From Bacteroidetes bacterium UBA1312 (GTDB taxonomy: Bacteria > Bacteroidota > Bacteroidia > Chitinophagales > Chitinophagaceae), in contig DBTQ01000015.1 of NCBI GenBank assembly GCA_002307135.1, positions 1 through 64,000 on the forward strand: a stretch of 64,000 nt of DNA, written 5' to 3'. Within the stretch, counting starts at the first letter, position 1. Each line of letters begins with the position of its first letter. Positions 34,805 to 42,941 of the stretch are shown in pieces. A model generated the notes under the pieces. It had not been told where the DNA came from and did no database searches. It saw only the letters and a program-made list of their open reading frames with translations. Position numbers and translations under genes: made by a program.

Positions 34805-35266
34805 TTATTTAAAGAATTTAAGCCAATTTTTATCTGCACTTATTTTGAGACGTTGCTCATCTTTATTCCACTTCGTGAGCGTATTATTAGTCCAGGAATG
34901 ATAAAACAAATAGAGTTTTCCATTTATTATTTTATACGTTTCAGGATCTACGTCCACCTTTTCTCCATTTGAACCCATTGCATACGCACACCAGCCTCCA
35001 TATTGGGGCTCGTACTTATTGGGCTCAAGTTTGAAGGCATTTAGATTAGCAACATTTGCAAACGCATAGTAGATACCCTGATAATTTATGGATATCTTCT
35101 TATCGCCTTTTAATGGGTTTCCCGAAAAATAGCTTACAGGGTCATGCGCATCCAATCCCCAACCGCTTTGGGTATTATACTGATGCCTACGAATGTTTTC
35201 GGGATTAGTTTGAGCTACACTTATTAAGTGCACAAACAATAAAAAAACTGTGCTTATTACTCTCAT
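34805..35266 (-). CDS. YHS-domain secreted protein
   Basis: A 153-residue exported protein: signal peptide MRVISTVFLLFVHLISVAQT, then a YHS-like domain with DAHDPVSYFSGNPLKGDKKI and YYAFANVANLNAFKLEPNKYEPQYGGWCAYAMGSNGEKV. YHS domains are often metal-associated and are found with heavy-metal ATPases. Only one Cys is visible in the motif, so metal binding is unproven. An 18-bp inverted repeat sits just upstream of the start. It is the first target-type gene after the sigma/anti-sigma pair. Confidence 0.85.
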   Translation of the reverse strand: MRVISTVFLLFVHLISVAQTNPENIRRHQYNTQSGWGLDAHDPVSYFSGNPLKGDKKISINYQGIYYAFANVANLNAFKLEPNKYEPQYGGWCAYAMGSNGEKVDVDPETYKIINGKLYLFYHSWTNNTLTKWNKDEQRLKISADKNWLKFFK

Positions 35267-35274
35267 CGTTTAAT

Positions 35275-35292
35275 TCTATTTCCAGAAATAGA
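35275..35292. promoter_or_regulatory. Inverted repeat upstream of the YHS gene (possible operator)
   Basis: TCTATTTC-CA-GAAATAGA is a perfect 8-bp dyad in the 52-bp gap before the YHS gene, 9-26 bp from its ATG. This is the only sizeable gap in the operon, so the dyad may be an operator or a processing stem. Confidence 0.45.
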
Positions 35293-35318
35293 CGTTCAAC
35301 ATGAGTAATCCTTACAAC

Positions 35319-35582
35319 TTATTTTATTTTTTCTTTTAATTCTTTTTTGAAATTTTCCGGCAAAACGAAAGGAGGTTCTTTTTCAATATTTTCTAATATC
35401 GACTCAATAGAGGTATCAATTTTTTCAGACTGTTTCTTGAAATTGTAACAACATTTACAAAACAAAATATGAAACTTATACTCCAAGCGTTTACGCAAAG
35501 AAGCCCTATCTGCAATACCCATCACAGTATGTAGTGATACTTCGTCACAATTATTAAGTATTTTACTAAAATAGTTTTTCAT
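35319..35582 (-). CDS. Small anti-sigma factor with HxxxCxxC zinc motif
   Basis: An 87-residue protein with His38, Cys42 and Cys45 in HILFCKCC, the H-x3-C-x2-C core of zinc anti-sigma (ZAS) domains; an upstream Cys12 could be the fourth ligand. There is no membrane segment, so it would be a soluble regulator. It starts 4 bp after the sigma-factor gene, the usual place for a cognate anti-sigma factor. Direct sensing of oxidants or metals by the cysteines is a plausible inference. Confidence 0.7.
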   Translation of the reverse strand: MKNYFSKILNNCDEVSLHTVMGIADRASLRKRLEYKFHILFCKCCYNFKKQSEKIDTSIESILENIEKEPPFVLPENFKKELKEKIK

Positions 35583-35586
35583 CGCG

Positions 35587-36165
35587 TTAATGCATCATTC
35601 CTTTTTTTTCAAGACAAGCACGCAAAAGAACTTTGGCTCTGTATATGATCACCCAGTAGTTAGACGATGAAATATTATTTTCCTTACAAATAATCTCCGA
35701 ATCTAGTTCGTCAAAATATTTCGCAAGAAAAATGATTTTCAATTTCGGAGGAAGCTTTAATAAACATTCATTAAGAAAGTGTTGAAATTCTTTACCCAAA
35801 AGGTACTCATCTGCACTTTCAGAGATATAATTACTCGTTATTTTTTCTTTCCAGCGACCTGAATTATCACTATCAAAGAAAGAATTTCCGAAAGAATCTT
35901 CTGTCGCAATAATATACTCATCCAATGAATCATTATTTGCAGATTTCCTATAATGATCTATTATTTTATTTTTTAGAATGGCAGTAAGCCAAGTCTTAAC
36001 ACTACTTTTTCCTTCAAAGGAGTCTTTAGCTTTCAATGCTGCAAGAAAGACTTCTTGCACTAGATCTTTTGCAAGCTCTGCATTACTGGTTTTGTAATAA
36101 GCAATAGAATAAAGGTAATCCCCATATGCATCTATCCAAGTATCTGGCTTTAAATCAAATGACAT
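35587..36165 (-). CDS. ECF-family RNA polymerase sigma factor
   Basis: A 192-residue sigma-70 family regulator with regions 2 and 4 only. Region 2 has YLYSIAYYKTSNAELAKDLVQEVF and SSVKTWLTAILKNKIIDHYRK; region 4 has LPPKLKIIFLAKYFDELDSEIICKENNISSSNYWVIIYRAK. A linker of ~35 residues (SANNDSLDEY...) joins them. It is the first gene of a compact operon extending to 30647. It starts 32 bp past the epimerase gene, so transcription could also enter from there. ECF sigma factors commonly autoregulate with their anti-sigma partner. Confidence 0.93.
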   Translation of the reverse strand: MSFDLKPDTWIDAYGDYLYSIAYYKTSNAELAKDLVQEVFLAALKAKDSFEGKSSVKTWLTAILKNKIIDHYRKSANNDSLDEYIIATEDSFGNSFFDSDNSGRWKEKITSNYISESADEYLLGKEFQHFLNECLLKLPPKLKIIFLAKYFDELDSEIICKENNISSSNYWVIIYRAKVLLRACLEKKGMMH

Positions 36166-36197
36166 AATGAGAAATATTTATAATGGGCCAATAAAAA

Positions 36198-37181
36198 TTA
36201 GCTGTATATCTTTTTAAAATATGCAACAGTCAGCTTCAATCCATCGGCAAATTTATATTGCGGGTCATACCCCAACAAACGTTTTGCTTTAGAAATGTCA
36301 GCCAATGAATTTCTGATATCGCCTTCCCGCTCTTGCCTATAAGTTGCGTTATGTTCAATATCTAGCAGTGAACGGATCGCATTATACAAATAATTAACAG
36401 AGAACTTTTCACCAAATGCAATGTTGTAAACTTGGCCATATGAATCTGGATTGTCGCTTAACATACCACGAACATTGGCTTGCACTGCGTTATCTACATA
36501 AGTAAAATCGCGTGTTTGTTCTCCATCACCATTGATATATACAGTAGTATTATTGATTATGCCGCTTACAAATAAAGGCATTACAGCAGCATAAGGTCCA
36601 TTAGGATCTTGGCGTTCGCCAAAAACATTAAAATATCTAAAGCCAATTATTTTCAAACCATACAATTTGAAAAAAACATCAGCGTACAATTCATTCGTTT
36701 TCTTAGTAACTGCATAAGGAGAAAGCGGATTACCAATACGCTCTTCTACTTTGGGCAAATTAGGTTCATCACCATATACCGCCGACGATGACGCATAAAC
36801 AAAGGCTTTCACTTGTGCATCTTTTGCTGCCGTTAGCATATTCAAGAATCCAGTAACATTAACTTCATTGCTGGCAATTGGATCTTTTACTGAACGAGGC
36901 ACTGAACCCAATGCCGCCTGATGGCTTATATAATCAATTCCTATACAAGCTGATTGGCAAGTACTAAAATCGCGAATATCTCCATTTATAAACTCATAGT
37001 TGGGATAATGAGTAAATAGGTCCACATTTGATTGTAATCCTGTAGCCAGATTATCTAAAACACGAACTTTTTTCGCACCATGTGTCAGTAAATAATCAAC
37101 AATATGGGAGCCGATAAAACCAGCTCCGCCAGTTATGAGAAATGAACTTTGGCTAATATCCTTTGTATGAAAAACAGACAT
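36198..37181 (-). CDS. NAD-dependent UDP-GlcNAc-type 4-epimerase (WbpP/TviC-like)
   Basis: A 327-residue SDR extended-family enzyme. The NAD-binding motif GGAGFIGSHI begins at residue 18 (G-x2-G-x2-G), and the catalytic YxxxK is in SPYAVTKKTNE. The motif ALGSVPRSVKDP and the C-terminal GDIRNSLADISKAKRLLGYDP resemble WbpP and TviC, which epimerise UDP-GlcNAc/GalNAc or their uronates. Paired with the dehydrogenase upstream (3-bp gap), it probably supplies an aminouronic acid sugar nucleotide for a surface polysaccharide. Substrate identity is inferred from this pairing. Confidence 0.87.
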   Translation of the reverse strand: MSVFHTKDISQSSFLITGGAGFIGSHIVDYLLTHGAKKVRVLDNLATGLQSNVDLFTHYPNYEFINGDIRDFSTCQSACIGIDYISHQAALGSVPRSVKDPIASNEVNVTGFLNMLTAAKDAQVKAFVYASSSAVYGDEPNLPKVEERIGNPLSPYAVTKKTNELYADVFFKLYGLKIIGFRYFNVFGERQDPNGPYAAVMPLFVSGIINNTTVYINGDGEQTRDFTYVDNAVQANVRGMLSDNPDSYGQVYNIAFGEKFSVNYLYNAIRSLLDIEHNATYRQEREGDIRNSLADISKAKRLLGYDPQYKFADGLKLTVAYFKKIYS

Positions 37182-37184
37182 TGA

Positions 37185-38474
37185 TTAAAGACTCCAATAT
37201 TTTAATTGTGTAATTTTATTTCTGAATACTCCTTTCAAATCTACGATTAATGCATTCGGCTTTGTTATCGATTTAAAATAAGATTCATCAAACTGTGCGT
37301 ATGACTCATGGTTTACAGCTATAATTACAGCATCATAATCATTACCAATATTTTGCTCTAGCCCAAAACCATATTCGTGTTGTAGCTCCTGAGTGTCTGC
37401 ATGAGTATCCGTAACATGTACAGTAACATTATAACCCTGTAATTCCTTTACAACATCAGCAACTTTTGAATTACGAATATCAGATACGTTTTCCTTAAAA
37501 GTACAACCCATAATAAGAACTTTAGATTGACTGATGTTTGCACCAGATTTTATAATTGCCTGTACTGTTTTCTTAGCTACATACGCAGCCATCTCATCAT
37601 TGATTGTACGACCAGAAAGTATCACTCTAGAATTATATCCTAGTTGCGCAGATTTGTAGGTTAAATAATATGGATCGACTCCAATACAATGACCGCCAAC
37701 TAATCCAGGATAGAATTTTAGAAAATTCCATTTTGTTCCTGCGGCCTCCAATACCTCGTATGTATTGATATTCATTTTATCGAAAATGATAGACAATTCA
37801 TTCATCAAAGCGATATTCAAATCGCGCTGTGTATTTTCTATTATTTTAGCAGCCTCTGCCACTTTTACTGAAGATGCTCTATGAACACCTGCTGTCACTA
37901 CCAGCTCGTATGTTTTTGCAATTATATCCAACGCTTCTGCATCGGAACCCGAAACGACTTTCACGACATTCTCTAGCGTATGCACCTTGTCACCCGGATT
38001 AATACGTTCAGGAGAATATCCGTACTTAAAGTCAATCCCTGCTTTAAGACCTGAAACCTGTTCAATCACAGGCAAACAATCCTCTTCTGTGCAACCAGGG
38101 TAAACGGTAGACTCAAAAACTATATAATCCCCCTTTTTAATAACTTTACCTAGAGTTTCGGATGCTCTTAAGACAGGAGTTAAATCAGGAACATTATGAG
38201 CGTCCACCGGTGTAGGAACCGCAACAATAAAGAAGTTGGCATTCCTCAAGACATCAATATCATTGGTAAAGTCTATATCACAATTATCAAAAGCGCCCGA
38301 TTCAAGTTCATTACTTGGATCCACATTATTCCGCATCATATCAATACGGGTAGCATTGATATCAAATCCTATTACGCTAATTTTCCTAGCAAAAGCAAGG
38401 GCAATAGGCAAACCAACATAACCCAAACCAACGAGAGCTACTTTTGCCTCTTTTTTTAATATCTTTTGGTACAT
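37185..38474 (-). CDS. Nucleotide-sugar dehydrogenase (WbpO/TviB-like)
   Basis: A 429-residue UDP-glucose/UDP-N-acetylhexosamine 6-dehydrogenase. The N-terminal NAD fold has GLGYVGLPIA; the catalytic Cys263 is in GGHCIGVDPYYL; NPGDKVHTLENVVKVVSG and the C-terminal CTFKENVSDIRNSKV segment match WbpO/TviB rather than glucose-specific Ugd. It oxidises the C6 hydroxyl to a uronate. A TAnnTTTG element lies ~21 bp upstream of the start, so this is the likely promoter for the pair (and perhaps the sigma operon). Confidence 0.9.
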   Translation of the reverse strand: MYQKILKKEAKVALVGLGYVGLPIALAFARKISVIGFDINATRIDMMRNNVDPSNELESGAFDNCDIDFTNDIDVLRNANFFIVAVPTPVDAHNVPDLTPVLRASETLGKVIKKGDYIVFESTVYPGCTEEDCLPVIEQVSGLKAGIDFKYGYSPERINPGDKVHTLENVVKVVSGSDAEALDIIAKTYELVVTAGVHRASSVKVAEAAKIIENTQRDLNIALMNELSIIFDKMNINTYEVLEAAGTKWNFLKFYPGLVGGHCIGVDPYYLTYKSAQLGYNSRVILSGRTINDEMAAYVAKKTVQAIIKSGANISQSKVLIMGCTFKENVSDIRNSKVADVVKELQGYNVTVHVTDTHADTQELQHEYGFGLEQNIGNDYDAVIIAVNHESYAQFDESYFKSITKPNALIVDLKGVFRNKITQLKYWSL

Positions 38475-38494
38475 CCAGATCCTTTAATATGTAG

Positions 38495-38502
38495 CAAAAG
38501 TA
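38495..38502 (-). promoter_or_regulatory. Putative -7 element of the nucleotide-sugar pair
   Basis: Reverse strand TACTTTTG matches TAnnTTTG, 21 bp before the dehydrogenase ATG. No clear -33 TTG. Confidence 0.5.
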
Positions 38503-38540
38503 AGTAGATATTTTATTAATTGCTAATCTTTTAGCCAATA

Positions 38541-38572
38541 AAAAAGCGCCCCGAAACCGAGGCGCTTTTTTT
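38541..38572 (-). terminator. Terminator of the 1433-residue surface protein gene
   Basis: 10-bp stem AAAAAGCGCC/GGCGCTTTTT with a short inner stem and T run on the reverse strand, 21 bp past the stop codon. Confidence 0.85.
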
Positions 38573-38592
38573 GTAATTTTCTATTTCAATTT

Positions 38593-41500
38593 CTATCTGA
38601 TAATAGTTACATCACCTTTGTATGTTTCAGTATATCCATCAGGATAACCTACGCGTATGATGTAATTATAAACACCCATATCTTGAGGTTGTCCTTTGAA
38701 TGTTCCATCCCAACCACCATTGATGTCAGTGGTGTTAAACACTTCTTGACCCCAACGATTATATACTCGGAATTCCATCAAAGTTTGGAACGTAACACCT
38801 ACTATTTTAAATACATCGTTTTTACCGTCACCATTTGGTGAGAATGCTGATGGAATACCTAATGGACTGCGGTAATTAATAGTTACCTTAACACTATCCG
38901 TATTACGGCAGCCATTCATACCTAAACCAATTACTGTGTAAACAGTAGTGATTAATGGTTTAGCTATTGGGTTTACTATATTTGGATTACTCAACCCAGT
39001 TATAGGATACCAATTGTACTGAGTACCACCAAATGCATTGAGCATTACGCTATTACCATATTTAATAGTAGTGTCATTGTTAGTGATAGATACAGAAGGC
39101 AGTGATTTTACAAACAAATTGACTTTAAATGTATCTGTACATCCGTATTCATCTGTTACAGCTGCATAATAATCCGTAGTTGTAGATGGCTTAGCTATTG
39201 TTATATCACATGTGTCGCATGACAATGTAGTCGGTTTACCATAACCTGCACCTTCAAACCAAACCGTTTTTGTTCCGTTAAACGCTTTTAAGTTAATTGA
39301 CTCATGAAGACAAATGAATGTATCATGCGTAATATATCTTCTTTGTTCTGGAACAAACAATAATATCGAATCATTTACAGGACAACCATTACGACCAGCA
39401 GTAGATACATAAACCTTTCTAGTTGAATCTACATAAACAATTGGACTTTTATTAGTTGTATCTTGTACAAAAGCTCCAGGTGTCCAATGATAACTGAAAT
39501 CTGTATCACCGGCAGGACAGAAGCTTACCGTAAAGTTTGGTAAATATTGAGCGGAATAAGGACCAGTTTCAATACTTGGGTTCAAGCACACATCACCAGA
39601 AGTAGCGTAAGCTTTAGCCATCAAATTGAATCCAGGTGTTTTGTATGAGTTCACTATTGGACTACCGCCAGCAACACCGCCAGAGTAACAAATATCTACA
39701 AGCAAGTTTTTAGTAGTATCCCAATTATAATATTGATCTAATACAAATGGATGTGACCCCGTAGAGAATATTTCAGACGCTCTGCTATAAACTAAGATCG
39801 CTCCTGTTTCTAGGCTTATTGGCGCAGTACTTGGGAATTGGGTTAAATCAACGCACATCAATGAGATTTTCAAATTATTAAACGAAGTCGCAACTCCGCC
39901 AACAATATCCAAAGACAAACCTTTTATTGTACCAGAACTCATCTTTCCATTTACCAATGCGGCTTTTGGAATAATGTACTGCGTATGAGCAGTTGTATAA
40001 GTGCCATTAAATGGTTGATTAATTGTTTCACCTCCCAAGCTTCCATTAATGCTTGGGTTAGCAACGATAATATTTGTTGGTGTATTGCAAACAATAGGAG
40101 GATTGCTCGCACTACATGGCAAATTACGTAATGGTTTTGGTCCATTACCCTGTGCATCCAATGTCACATAACCAGGGCGACAAACAATATAGGGACTAGC
40201 CAACAATGCAGTTACACTATTAGTGCGATCAACTCTCAAGGGTACCACACCTGTTGAAAAACAAGAAGGATTAGATAATGATGTTACCTTGATTGCATAA
40301 TTTTCATCTGCATCTATATCCACAACGTTTGTATTTGCAGAATCTGGATGAGTTAAATATGTAGTAGGTGTCCAAGCATATTTGAATATAGCAGGAGCAA
40401 TACAAACATTGAATTTTGTATTAGGTCTTGATGATGCCAATAAAGGAACGGTCGAAGAAAGTGAACAACCATCTCCCATCGAAGGTGAAGCAAGAGCATA
40501 AGAACCTATATATTTAACACTAGTGTAAGTTGTGTTGCTTGAATACACAGGATCAGCAGAACCTCCGTATGTACCATATACTTTGCTCCAGCATAACTCT
40601 ACTACTATGCTATTATTACCGTCCCAATAATAAGGAACTGGAAAATCAAACTCATTCCATCCTTTAATAGTTCCGACCGCTTTAGAGTTAAACACTTCAG
40701 AAGTTCCCGGATAACTACTCATTGTACTACCTGATAAATAGTCGTCAGTAGTACATGCCATTTTGATACTAAATTTGTAGAAAGAGTCTGTAGTATTTTT
40801 AGCAGGTAAATTAAATGACATAGAATTAATGAAGCCTGCTTCAATACCCAATGCTTTCAATTCATCTCTACGATAAATAATCTGCATACGCTCTCCTCCA
40901 GAATTAGTAAACATAAAGAAAGGGCTCGGATCTGTAGAAGGTATCACATCTGTACCTAATATTTTATCGACAGGAATTCCTCCGACACATGAATTTTGAG
41001 CTAAACCACATGATTGCAAACTTATGTTTGAATATAATTGAGCAAATCCTTTAGGACAAACTGTGTCTCTAGACGCAAAAGGAGCAATATTTGGTTGAAT
41101 CCCGTCAACAATCAACTTCGTTGTATCTGCATAACCACAACCATTTACATCCTCAGCATACAATACATAATTAGTGGTTGCATAAGGCTTAGCTGTAGGT
41201 GTAGCTATTGTAGAGTCATTCAAACTTGAATTTGGAGTCCATTTAATTAATGCTACTGAAGATGTTGGCGTTACTGAACCATTCAATACAGTAAGTTTGT
41301 TAGCACATACCGTTTGATCGGGACCTGCATTTACTGTTATTAATGGTTTTTTGATCACCACATTCACTGTATCTTTAGTAGCACAACGGTAAGGACCATA
41401 TAAACTTGTTCCTGTTACTACATAAGTAGAATTGACTGCTGGTTTAACCGTTGCATTACCCAATGTATCATAATCCATATATGGAGGAGGAGTAGTTGGA

Positions 41501-42894
41501 GAACCTGCAATTGAAATCCATTTATAGGTTGAAGTAGGATCTGTTACTGTCCTCATTTTCCAACCAGCACCAGACGGAGGGCAATACACGCCATCTTTAC
41601 CAGCATCTACAGCTGGCAATACACGGATTCTCAAAATATAGTACTTAGTCAAGATAATTGGTTGACCTGCAGCACAAGAAGAATCCTTGAATTTTAATTT
41701 AATTGTTCTATATCCAACATCTGCTTTGGTTGGTGTCCAATAAAGCGTACCAACAACTCTGCTAGAACCTTCTCCTGTAGTTGAATAAGTTGCACCGGAT
41801 AATAGACTTAAATCCCAATTTGAAAAAATATGACCTTTTGATGAAAATGTTGTTGCTCCAATATCAAAATGAAATGGAGTTCCCGGACATGCAACCAATA
41901 TAGAGCCTAGACTATCATAATAAGCGCCAGAAACACTAGTAGGAAATGAATCGGTAACCGGAGGAGGAGCCACACAACCAATTACATTTATTTGTACATC
42001 ACGCGTTGTAAAACCTAATAATTCTCCTGTATTGTGATCATACTTAAATAATCTATATGCTAAAACATATTTACCAGTTACTGTAGGTGTAAAAGTTGAG
42101 GTTCCTGTATTAGGATCCACAGCATAAGGATCTGATGCTAATACATCAATCGGATAAGTAAGTGAATAACCTGGAGAATTTGTAACATTAGTATATCCAG
42201 CCGTATAAGAAGGGCAATTAGGACCCGATCCTCTTGGAGCAGTATTAACCGTTACTATCGAATCTAAATCCGGATCATACGGACCATTATTAATAACCGC
42301 AGGATTATTGACACATACATACGGTATTGGATCAACTAAAAAACGCGGACTGTTAACAGCTGCTGTATGTATATTATTGATACCACAATCAACATAAATA
42401 TTATCGCAGCACACTAAATTTTTGATTGCAGCATTTCGTGCACCATCTGTCCACGAAAATGTCCAATCCGTACAAGCTTTGGGCAACGTAATTGTCTTTG
42501 TAAATGTATGTCTTACAAAACCATACAAGCCAATTCCAAAATTAGCTAAATCATGGCAAGAATTATGAGGCTTGAATGTATCGCAAAGATTATCTACGGT
42601 ATCAATTATAGGAGCAGTCAGTGTAAGAGTGCCGCAACCACTACAACCAGAGGGTGTATAATAATAAACATTAGTTGTAGTTGGTAAGTCCGGACTACCA
42701 GCAACGTCACACGCTTTAAAAATGACAAGTGTTACATTATAGGTATAATCGGTGGCACTTGAACCAATAAAATCGACATACATATCAACGGCCGCATAAT
42801 GCGATGCACGAGAAGAGAATACTCCAGAACATATCAGGAGCATGCTCAAGAGCAGCGTTTTGAAAAAATGCCTTGGTTTAGCTGTTATTTTCAT
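38593..42894 (-). CDS. Giant T9SS type B (gliding-associated C-terminus) surface protein
   Basis: 1433-residue secreted protein. Signal peptide MKITAKPRHFFKTLLLSMLLICSG; mature N-terminus HYAAVDMYVDFIGSSATDYTYNVTL, homologous to the N-terminus of the gene upstream. The body has PKD/Ig-like and Cys-rich segments. Two related ~200-residue modules carry YYWDGNNSIVVELCWS and YYNWDTTKNLLVDICYSGG, suggesting internal duplication. The C-terminus IPSAFSPNGDGKNDVFKI...FRVYNRWGQEVF...GGWDGTFKGQPQDMGVYNY is the type B (gliding-associated) sorting domain. A cell-surface adhesin or gliding-related role is inferred. It probably follows the next gene in one transcript (47-bp gap). Confidence 0.9.
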   Translation of the reverse strand: MKITAKPRHFFKTLLLSMLLICSGVFSSRASHYAAVDMYVDFIGSSATDYTYNVTLVIFKACDVAGSPDLPTTTNVYYYTPSGCSGCGTLTLTAPIIDTVDNLCDTFKPHNSCHDLANFGIGLYGFVRHTFTKTITLPKACTDWTFSWTDGARNAAIKNLVCCDNIYVDCGINNIHTAAVNSPRFLVDPIPYVCVNNPAVINNGPYDPDLDSIVTVNTAPRGSGPNCPSYTAGYTNVTNSPGYSLTYPIDVLASDPYAVDPNTGTSTFTPTVTGKYVLAYRLFKYDHNTGELLGFTTRDVQINVIGCVAPPPVTDSFPTSVSGAYYDSLGSILVACPGTPFHFDIGATTFSSKGHIFSNWDLSLLSGATYSTTGEGSSRVVGTLYWTPTKADVGYRTIKLKFKDSSCAAGQPIILTKYYILRIRVLPAVDAGKDGVYCPPSGAGWKMRTVTDPTSTYKWISIAGSPTTPPPYMDYDTLGNATVKPAVNSTYVVTGTSLYGPYRCATKDTVNVVIKKPLITVNAGPDQTVCANKLTVLNGSVTPTSSVALIKWTPNSSLNDSTIATPTAKPYATTNYVLYAEDVNGCGYADTTKLIVDGIQPNIAPFASRDTVCPKGFAQLYSNISLQSCGLAQNSCVGGIPVDKILGTDVIPSTDPSPFFMFTNSGGERMQIIYRRDELKALGIEAGFINSMSFNLPAKNTTDSFYKFSIKMACTTDDYLSGSTMSSYPGTSEVFNSKAVGTIKGWNEFDFPVPYYWDGNNSIVVELCWSKVYGTYGGSADPVYSSNTTYTSVKYIGSYALASPSMGDGCSLSSTVPLLASSRPNTKFNVCIAPAIFKYAWTPTTYLTHPDSANTNVVDIDADENYAIKVTSLSNPSCFSTGVVPLRVDRTNSVTALLASPYIVCRPGYVTLDAQGNGPKPLRNLPCSASNPPIVCNTPTNIIVANPSINGSLGGETINQPFNGTYTTAHTQYIIPKAALVNGKMSSGTIKGLSLDIVGGVATSFNNLKISLMCVDLTQFPSTAPISLETGAILVYSRASEIFSTGSHPFVLDQYYNWDTTKNLLVDICYSGGVAGGSPIVNSYKTPGFNLMAKAYATSGDVCLNPSIETGPYSAQYLPNFTVSFCPAGDTDFSYHWTPGAFVQDTTNKSPIVYVDSTRKVYVSTAGRNGCPVNDSILLFVPEQRRYITHDTFICLHESINLKAFNGTKTVWFEGAGYGKPTTLSCDTCDITIAKPSTTTDYYAAVTDEYGCTDTFKVNLFVKSLPSVSITNNDTTIKYGNSVMLNAFGGTQYNWYPITGLSNPNIVNPIAKPLITTVYTVIGLGMNGCRNTDSVKVTINYRSPLGIPSAFSPNGDGKNDVFKIVGVTFQTLMEFRVYNRWGQEVFNTTDINGGWDGTFKGQPQDMGVYNYIIRVGYPDGYTETYKGDVTIIR

Positions 42895-42941
42895 GATATT
42901 TTAATTTATTTTTTGACTACTTTTTTGAATTATGACGATCC

